5,044 nucleotides of DNA from Gammaproteobacteria bacterium. Its GTDB lineage: Bacteria; Pseudomonadota; Gammaproteobacteria; Chromatiales; Sedimenticolaceae. How positions within the stretch are numbered: the stretch's first letter is position 1; every line of letters begins with the position of its first letter. The notes below the pieces were generated by a model that ran no database searches, was not told where the DNA came from, and saw only the letters and a program-made list of their open reading frames with translations. Of the stretch, positions 1 through 5,044 are shown piece after piece. Location of the stretch: contig JAGRHE010000199.1 of NCBI GenBank assembly GCA_020445165.1, positions 1 to 5,044 of the forward strand. The letters run 5' to 3'. Position numbers and translations under genes: made by a program.

Positions 1-100
1 GTGGGTTCTACCCACGAAACAGCGGGGCTTCAAGCCTTTGCGTCCAATGCGCAATCCGTATTCCGGACAGCAGTGTCAGGTCCGGCAAGAACAGTGCCCC
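1..100. repeat. Intergenic palindrome cluster downstream of htpG (possible REP-like element)
   Basis: No coding sequence is supported here. Three inverted repeats lie close together. A perfect 6-bp stem with a 3-nt loop (GTGGGT-TCT-ACCCAC) occupies 1-15. An odd-centred palindrome GGCTT-C-AAGCC follows within about 20 bases. CCGGAC (63-68) pairs with GTCCGG (80-85) across an 11-nt loop. None is followed by a T-run on either strand, so they are not obvious terminators. Clusters of short palindromes between genes resemble REP-type repeats of proteobacteria, but only one copy is visible and the element may continue beyond the left edge. This is an inference at low confidence. Confidence 0.3.
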
Positions 101-130
101 AAAAAACAACCGGCGCAGAGAGCGCCGGTT
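101..130 (-). terminator. Rho-independent terminator of htpG
   Basis: Read on the minus strand, a perfect 9-bp GC-rich stem (AACCGGCGC / GCGCCGGTT, plus-strand arms 108-116 and 122-130) with a 5-nt loop is followed, after one G, by six T residues (plus-strand A-run 101-106). It begins 27 nt beyond the htpG stop codon, which is a normal distance for an intrinsic terminator. The T-run is on one side only, so it acts on leftward transcription. Confidence 0.9.
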
Positions 131-157
131 TCTTATCGACAGGCGACCAAGCGACCT

Positions 158-2065
158 TCAGGCCGACATATCCAGCATCAGACGATTCAGACGATGCACA
201 AACCCGGCCGGGTCCTCGAGCTGACCGCCCTCGGCGAGCAAGGCCTGGTCGAAAACGACCTTGGCAAGTTCAGTGAACTTCTCCTCGTCCGTCTCATTGT
301 CCATGCGCTGCATCAGCGGGTGATCCAGGTTGATCTCGATGATCGGAGTTGGAATCGGCGCATCCTGGCCGAGTTGCTTGAGCACACGCGCAAGATTTTG
401 ACTCATGTCGTAGTCATCGACGACCAGACAGGCCGGTGATTCGGTAAGCCGGCTGGAAACCCGCACTTCCTTCACCGCATCACCGAGCGCGCTCTTGACC
501 CGTTCGATCAGGTGTTTGTGTTCCTCGGTGGCCTTCTCGACCTTCTCTTTTTCCGACTCGTCTTCGAGTTCGCCCAGGTCCAGCGCACCTTTTGCAACCG
601 ACTGAAGCGGTTTGCCCTTGAACTCGTTGAGGTGAGAAACCAGCCATTCATCGACGCGGTCGGTCAGCAACAAGACCTCGATGTCTTTCTTCTTGAAGAC
701 CTCGAGATGTGGGCTGTTGCGAGCTGCTGACAGCGTATCGGCGGTGATGTAATAGATCTTTTCCTGCTTTTCCGCCATGCGCTCGATGTACTGATCGAGT
801 GACACTGTCTGTGCATCACCATCCGACTTGGTCGACGCAAAACGCAGCAGGGCGGCAATTTTTTCACGGTTGGCGAAGTCTTCCGCCGGCCCTTCTTTCA
901 GTACCTTGCCAAACTGCTTCCAGAAAGCCTGGTACTTCTCGGCATCATCCTTGGCCAGTTTTTCCAACAGGCCGAGGACGCGTTTCACGTTGGCATTACG
1001 GATGCTGTCGATCTTGCGATCGTGCTGCAGGATCTCACGCGACACGTTGAGCGGTAGATCATCTGAATCGACCACACCCTTAACGAAGCGCAGGTAGTGC
1101 GGCATCAGCTTGTCGGCTTCGTCCATGATGAACACACGCCGCACGTAGAGTTTGACGCCATGTTTCTGCTCGCGGTCCCACATGTCGAATGGCGCGCGAG
1201 ATGGGATGAATAGCAGGGATGTGTACTCGTGCTTGCCCTCCACCCGGTTATGCGCCCAAGTCAGCGGTGCCTCGAAGTCGTGACAGGTGCTCTTGTAGAA
1301 CTCGTGGTAATCGTCATCGGAGATCTCCGACTTATTGCGCAACCACAGTGCGGTACCCGTATTCACCTGCTCCCATTCGGGCGCGGCCTGCTCCTCGCCG
1401 TCGGCCGCTGGCGGCGGCTCGTTGAGCATCTCGACCGGGATTGCGATGTGATCGGAGAACTTGCCGATGATGCTGCGTAACCGGTAGCCATCGAGGAACT
1501 CCTTCTCGTCCTCGCGAAGGTGCAGCACGATCTCGGTGCCCCGTTGCGCACGTTCGACATTCTCGATGGTGTAGCTGCCCTCGCCGGTCGACTCCCAGCG
1601 CACACCCTCGTCACTCTTCATTCCGGCGCGACGGGTGGTCAGCGTGACCTTGTCGGCGACAATGAAGGCCGAGTAGAAACCCACGCCGAATTGTCCGATC
1701 AACTGACTGTCCGCGGCCTTGTCCCCAGACAGGCTCTCGAGAAACTTGCGGGTCCCCGAGCTGGCGATCGTCCCGATCGTCTCGGTCACTTCCTGCCGGC
1801 TCATACCGATCCCGTTGTCGAAGATGGTCACGGTCCCGGCTTCCTTGTCGACCGAAATCCTGATCCGCAGTCCACTGTCCCCTTCGTAGAGCGAATCGTT
1901 GCTCAACGCCTCGAAACGCAGTTTTTCCGCGGCGTCGGACGCATTCGAGACGAGCTCACGCAGAAATATCTCCTTGTTCGAATACAGGGATCGGATCACC
2001 AGGTTCAGCACCTGGCTGACTTCTGCTTGAAAATCAAGGGTTTCCTTTTGCGCGCTCGCAGTCAT
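158..2065 (-). CDS. htpG: Molecular chaperone HtpG (bacterial Hsp90), complete
   Basis: This is the cytosolic ATP-dependent dimeric chaperone of the Hsp90 family, which remodels and helps refold client proteins, usually together with DnaK. The 635-residue product is close to the E. coli length of about 624. The N-terminal GHKL ATPase domain (about 1-230) shows [10 protein letters not shown] with Glu37 and Asn41, the nucleotide-binding DNGIGM at 83-88, GTIASSGT at 98-105 and the lid-region [11 protein letters not shown] at 124-134. The middle domain (about 235-510) carries LNVSRE with the catalytic Arg343. The C-terminal dimerisation domain follows, with no eukaryotic EEVD tail, no signal peptide and no membrane segment. 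The ATG start is set by GGAGGA (plus coordinates 2075-2080) 9 nt upstream, and a consensus heat-shock promoter lies just beyond. The gene ends in TGA before a strong terminator, so it appears to be monocistronic. Function is certain from family identity. Confidence 0.98.
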   Translation of the reverse strand: MTASAQKETLDFQAEVSQVLNLVIRSLYSNKEIFLRELVSNASDAAEKLRFEALSNDSLYEGDSGLRIRISVDKEAGTVTIFDNGIGMSRQEVTETIGTIASSGTRKFLESLSGDKAADSQLIGQFGVGFYSAFIVADKVTLTTRRAGMKSDEGVRWESTGEGSYTIENVERAQRGTEIVLHLREDEKEFLDGYRLRSIIGKFSDHIAIPVEMLNEPPPAADGEEQAAPEWEQVNTGTALWLRNKSEISDDDYHEFYKSTCHDFEAPLTWAHNRVEGKHEYTSLLFIPSRAPFDMWDREQKHGVKLYVRRVFIMDEADKLMPHYLRFVKGVVDSDDLPLNVSREILQHDRKIDSIRNANVKRVLGLLEKLAKDDAEKYQAFWKQFGKVLKEGPAEDFANREKIAALLRFASTKSDGDAQTVSLDQYIERMAEKQEKIYYITADTLSAARNSPHLEVFKKKDIEVLLLTDRVDEWLVSHLNEFKGKPLQSVAKGALDLGELEDESEKEKVEKATEEHKHLIERVKSALGDAVKEVRVSSRLTESPACLVVDDYDMSQNLARVLKQLGQDAPIPTPIIEINLDHPLMQRMDNETDEEKFTELAKVVFDQALLAEGGQLEDPAGFVHRLNRLMLDMSA

Positions 2066-2074
2066 ACCGGGATG

Positions 2075-2080
2075 TCCTCC
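2075..2080 (-). promoter_or_regulatory. Shine-Dalgarno site of htpG
   Basis: GGAGGA on the minus strand ends 9 nt before the htpG ATG at 2065. It fixes the start codon. The next in-frame codons upstream (GGT, CCC, CAT, GGA) offer no alternative start nearby. Confidence 0.85.
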
Positions 2081-2102
2081 GCATTGGTTCTGAATTCGGG
2101 GC

Positions 2103-2131
2103 AGATGGGGACGGCCGCTGGCGCTTTCAAG
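2103..2131 (-). promoter_or_regulatory. Sigma-32 (RpoH) heat-shock promoter of htpG
   Basis: On the minus strand, CTTGAAA (plus coordinates 2125-2131) is followed after 15 nt by CCCATCT (2103-2109). This matches the E. coli sigma-32 consensus CTTGAAA-N(11-16)-CCCATNT at every specified position. Transcription would start near 2096, giving a leader of about 30 nt that contains the GGAGGA ribosome binding site. HtpG is a classical member of the RpoH regulon, so motif, position and target agree. Heat inducibility is inferred and not measured. Confidence 0.9.
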
Positions 2132-2162
2132 ACGCCGGTGACGGACTTCTTCGGCGGCAGGG

Positions 2163-3855
<1,693 letters not shown>

Positions 3856-3865
3856 ATCCATCTGC

Positions 3866-3870
3866 GGGAA
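3866..3870 (+). promoter_or_regulatory. Ribosome binding site of the FAH-family gene
   Basis: GGGAA lies 7 nt before the ATG at 3878, inside the 22-nt gap after the pgm stop codon. It supports this start and independent translation initiation on a shared pgm transcript. Confidence 0.55.
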
Positions 3871-3877
3871 ATCTGAC

Positions 3878-4663
3878 ATGACAATCGAACACTGGTGCCG
3901 GGTCTCCGCGAACGGCAAGTCCCGCATCGGCCAACTCGCCGACGACGTGATCCGGCTGTTCGACGGCGGATTGTTCGACGCGCCCACCCCGAGTGGCGAA
4001 ACGCTGGCTGCGTCCGATGCCGTGTGGCTGCCGCCGGTGGAACCACGCCAGTACCTGGGATTGTGGAACAACTTCCACGAACGTCAGCAGGCCGAAGGGA
4101 CACGGATTCCCGACTTCCCGCTGTTTTTCGTCAAGCTCGGCGCATCGTTGTCGGCTCACGGCAGCCCGATCAGCCGTCCGCCCGGTTTCGATGGCCGGGT
4201 CAAGTTCGAGGCTGAACTTGGCATCGTTATCGGCAGGCACTGTTTCCAGGTGCCGCGCGACGAGATCGACGATGTCATCTTCGGCTACACCTGCGTCAAT
4301 GACGTGACCGCTCCCGATCCGCTGTTCGCCAACGTCGAGTTTCCACAATGGTGCCGCGCAAAGAGCCTGCCGGGCTTCGGTCCGCTCGGACCGGTGATCG
4401 CGCGTGGCATCGATCCGGCCGGTCTGCGCGTACGCGGCATTCTCGATGGTGAAGTCAAACAGGACTACCCGGTGAGTGACATGATCTTCTCGCCACAAGA
4501 TATCGTCTGGCACCTGAGTCGCGAAATCGCGCTCTTCCCGGGCGATGTGATCGCTTGTGGCACTTCAGTGGGCGCCGCTGACATGGCCGACGGACAGACC
4601 ATCGAGATCGAGATCCCGGGCATCGGCACACTGCGCAACCAACTGCATGCCTCCCCCCAGTAA
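3878..4663 (+). CDS. Fumarylacetoacetate hydrolase (FAH) family protein, complete
   Basis: This is a 261-residue member of the FAH fold family, which includes acylpyruvate hydrolases, oxaloacetate decarboxylases and 2-hydroxyhepta-2,4-diene-1,7-dioate isomerases. These are Mg-dependent enzymes acting on 2-oxo acids. After a short N-terminal segment (about 1-50) the catalytic domain shows YLGLWNNFHERQ at 59-70, PLFFVKLGASLSAHGSPI from 81, and FEAELGIVIGR at 110-120 with metal ligands Glu111 and Glu113. NDVTAPD follows with ligand Asp142, then AKSLPGFGPLGP with Lys162, and PGDVIACGTSVG at 221-232. The three carboxylate ligands and the lysine are intact. Deviations are TSVG where most members have TPxG, APD where ARD is usual, and HERQ where human FAHD1 has a catalytic HxxE. 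It starts 22 nt after pgm, is probably co-transcribed with it, and is followed by an intrinsic terminator. Family membership is firm. The substrate cannot be named. Confidence 0.93.
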   Translation: MTIEHWCRVSANGKSRIGQLADDVIRLFDGGLFDAPTPSGETLAASDAVWLPPVEPRQYLGLWNNFHERQQAEGTRIPDFPLFFVKLGASLSAHGSPISRPPGFDGRVKFEAELGIVIGRHCFQVPRDEIDDVIFGYTCVNDVTAPDPLFANVEFPQWCRAKSLPGFGPLGPVIARGIDPAGLRVRGILDGEVKQDYPVSDMIFSPQDIVWHLSREIALFPGDVIACGTSVGAADMADGQTIEIEIPGIGTLRNQLHASPQ

Positions 4664-4699
4664 AACAGTGAACGGGCTTCCAATCGCAGAGGCATCCCT

Positions 4700-4725
4700 A
4701 TCGCCTGTGATCAGGTGATGTTTTT
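4700..4725 (+). terminator. Rho-independent terminator of the pgm-FAH unit
   Basis: An 8-bp stem (ATCGCCTG at 4700-4707 with CAGGTGAT at 4712-4719, one G-U pair) closes a TGAT tetraloop. It is followed, after one G, by five T residues at 4721-4725. It lies 36 nt after the FAH-family stop codon. The stem is less GC-rich than that of htpG, so it may be leaky. There is no T-run on the opposite side, so it is not bidirectional. Confidence 0.75.
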
Positions 4726-4727
4726 AC

Positions 4728-4817
4728 TCAGGTCATGCCGTGCATGAACTTCGAGAACATCCTGGGACTCCAATCGCGCAACGGGCATTTCGTGTCGCGG
4801 GAGAACAAGAGAGGCAT
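4728..4817 (-). CDS. Candidate small ORF (29 aa) with strong Shine-Dalgarno
   Basis: No family is recognised. On the minus strand an ATG at 4817 opens a 29-codon frame ending in TGA at 4730-4728. Nine nt upstream of the ATG is TAAAGGAGG (plus coordinates 4827-4835), nearly the full complement of the 16S rRNA tail and the strongest such site in the window. The predicted peptide begins MPLLFSRDTKCPLR and ends FSKFMHGMT. It is basic (five Lys/Arg against two Asp) with one Cys and one Trp, and shows no signal peptide or membrane segment. It lies 107 nt beyond the ppsR stop, so it could be translated from ppsR read-through. No promoter of its own is evident. It could easily be chance, since the ribosome binding site is the only real support. 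Confidence 0.22.
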   Translation of the reverse strand: MPLLFSRDTKCPLRDWSPRMFSKFMHGMT

Positions 4818-4855
4818 TAGTTTAGGCCTCCTTTACCTTTTCCGGCGCATGCGCT

Positions 4856-4903
4856 GGTTGTGGATGGCCGCGCCACCACGCCGTATCGTGGAGCCCCACA
4901 ACC
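4856..4903. repeat. Nested inverted repeat / composite hairpin downstream of ppsR
   Basis: The outer arms GGTTGTGG (4856-4863) and CCACAACC (4896-4903) are perfect 8-bp complements. Inside them GGC (4866-4868) can pair with GCC (4893-4895). Further in, CCACG (4876-4880) pairs with CGTGG (4887-4891) around a 6-nt loop. Together they form a long interrupted stem. Neither strand has a T-run after it, so it is not a canonical intrinsic terminator. It begins about 20 nt past the ppsR stop in the leftward direction and could protect or terminate that mRNA 3' end, or be an intergenic repeat element. Confidence 0.45.
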
Positions 4904-4924
4904 CGCAAGCAATCCCGGCATCCG

Positions 4925-5044
4925 TCAGTAGTGCCGCTCGACGCCGACACGCTGCATGATCTCGATCGACAACTCTTCGATCGAGACCGAGGTACTGTCC
5001 AGATAGGGAATCGCGTTGCTGCGAAAGAGATCCTCTGCTGCTGA
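4925..5044 (-). CDS. ppsR: PpsR: PEP synthase regulatory protein (kinase/pyrophosphorylase), C-terminal fragment
   Basis: Only the last 39 codons and the TGA stop (plus coordinates 4925-4927) are inside the window. The gene runs off the right edge with its start beyond it. The tail reads IPYLDSTSVSIEELS followed by EIMQRVGVERHY. This matches the C-terminal signature of the DUF299/PpsR family, an IP-x-x-(S/T)T-x-x-SIEE(I/L) stretch followed by a G-x-x-R-x-(Y/F) ending. Family members (about 270-280 aa) are bifunctional: they inactivate phosphoenolpyruvate synthase by ADP-dependent threonine phosphorylation and reactivate it by phosphate-dependent pyrophosphorolysis. The kinase P-loop is outside the window, so integrity cannot be judged. 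In gammaproteobacteria ppsR commonly sits next to a divergent ppsA, which would lie to the right. Confidence 0.8.
   Translation of the reverse strand, partial: SAAEDLFRSNAIPYLDSTSVSIEELSIEIMQRVGVERHY

Larger units (their letters stand above)
4664..4924. other. Convergent intergenic region between the FAH-family gene and ppsR
   Basis: This 261-bp stretch separates convergent genes and has no clear conserved coding sequence. It holds the rightward terminator at 4700-4725, a weak inverted repeat GAGGC / GCCTC around 4811-4830, a near-palindrome CCGGCGCATGCGCTGG at 4842-4857, a nested hairpin at 4856-4903, and a minus-strand candidate small ORF at 4728-4817. A rightward 74-codon reading frame from 4735 runs into the antisense of ppsR and looks spurious. 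Confidence 0.6.

Noticed and set aside
1..276. Possible end of an upstream rightward gene at the left edge
   Set aside because: All three forward frames are open for the first 100 bases, so openness carries no information. They run through the htpG terminator and into htpG antisense, and no family is recognisable.
2034..2084. 16-codon minus-strand upstream ORF overlapping the htpG start (ATG at 2084)
   Set aside because: The ATG lies just ahead of the htpG Shine-Dalgarno and has no ribosome binding site of its own. There is no sign of a leader-peptide function.
4811..4830. GAGGC / GCCTC inverted repeat as a ppsR terminator
   Set aside because: The stem is only 5 bp with a 10-nt loop, and the following minus-strand sequence (TCTTGTTCT) is a poor T-tract. 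The same bases also form the candidate Shine-Dalgarno, so a terminator call is not supported.
4735..4959. 74-codon plus-strand open frame in the last intergenic region
   Set aside because: It starts right after a terminator with no properly spaced Shine-Dalgarno, runs through the nested hairpin and ends inside the antisense of ppsR. The peptide looks like random GC-rich translation.

Overview
The window looks like chromosomal core sequence from a GC-rich gammaproteobacterium. The evidence is the gene content: a typical bacterial HtpG, a proteobacterial PGM1-type phosphoglucomutase, and the tail of a PpsR-type regulator of PEP synthase. An E. coli-consensus heat-shock (sigma-32) promoter fits the same assignment. 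A purple-sulfur-bacteria-like (Chromatiales) relative is possible, but that is an impression and not something shown here. No mobile element, CRISPR array, tRNA or rRNA was seen.

Layout: 1-157 is non-coding and holds several inverted repeats plus an intrinsic terminator (101-130) for the leftward gene htpG. htpG (158-2065, minus) encodes the complete cytosolic Hsp90 chaperone. The 158-bp divergent intergenic region (2066-2223) carries a near-ideal sigma-32 promoter and Shine-Dalgarno for htpG, and only weak promoter candidates for the rightward gene. pgm (2224-3855, plus) is a complete alpha-phosphoglucomutase. It is followed after 22 nt by a complete fumarylacetoacetate hydrolase (FAH) family enzyme (3878-4663, plus), and the pair ends at an intrinsic terminator (4700-4725). 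The 261-bp region 4664-4924 lies between convergent genes. It holds that terminator, a nested inverted repeat (4856-4903), some short shuffled repeats, and on the minus strand a possible 29-codon ORF with an unusually strong Shine-Dalgarno. The window ends inside the 3' end of a leftward ppsR-like gene (4925-5044, partial).

Functionally, htpG stands alone as a heat-inducible unit. pgm interconverts glucose-1-phosphate and glucose-6-phosphate, and PpsR controls PEP synthase, the entry to gluconeogenesis, so the surroundings lean toward central carbon metabolism. The FAH-family enzyme has no obvious pathway link to pgm. No novel multi-gene system is visible. The items most worth a second look are the candidate small ORF and hairpin downstream of ppsR, the pgm-FAH coupling with motif deviations in the FAH protein, and the clean heat-shock promoter.
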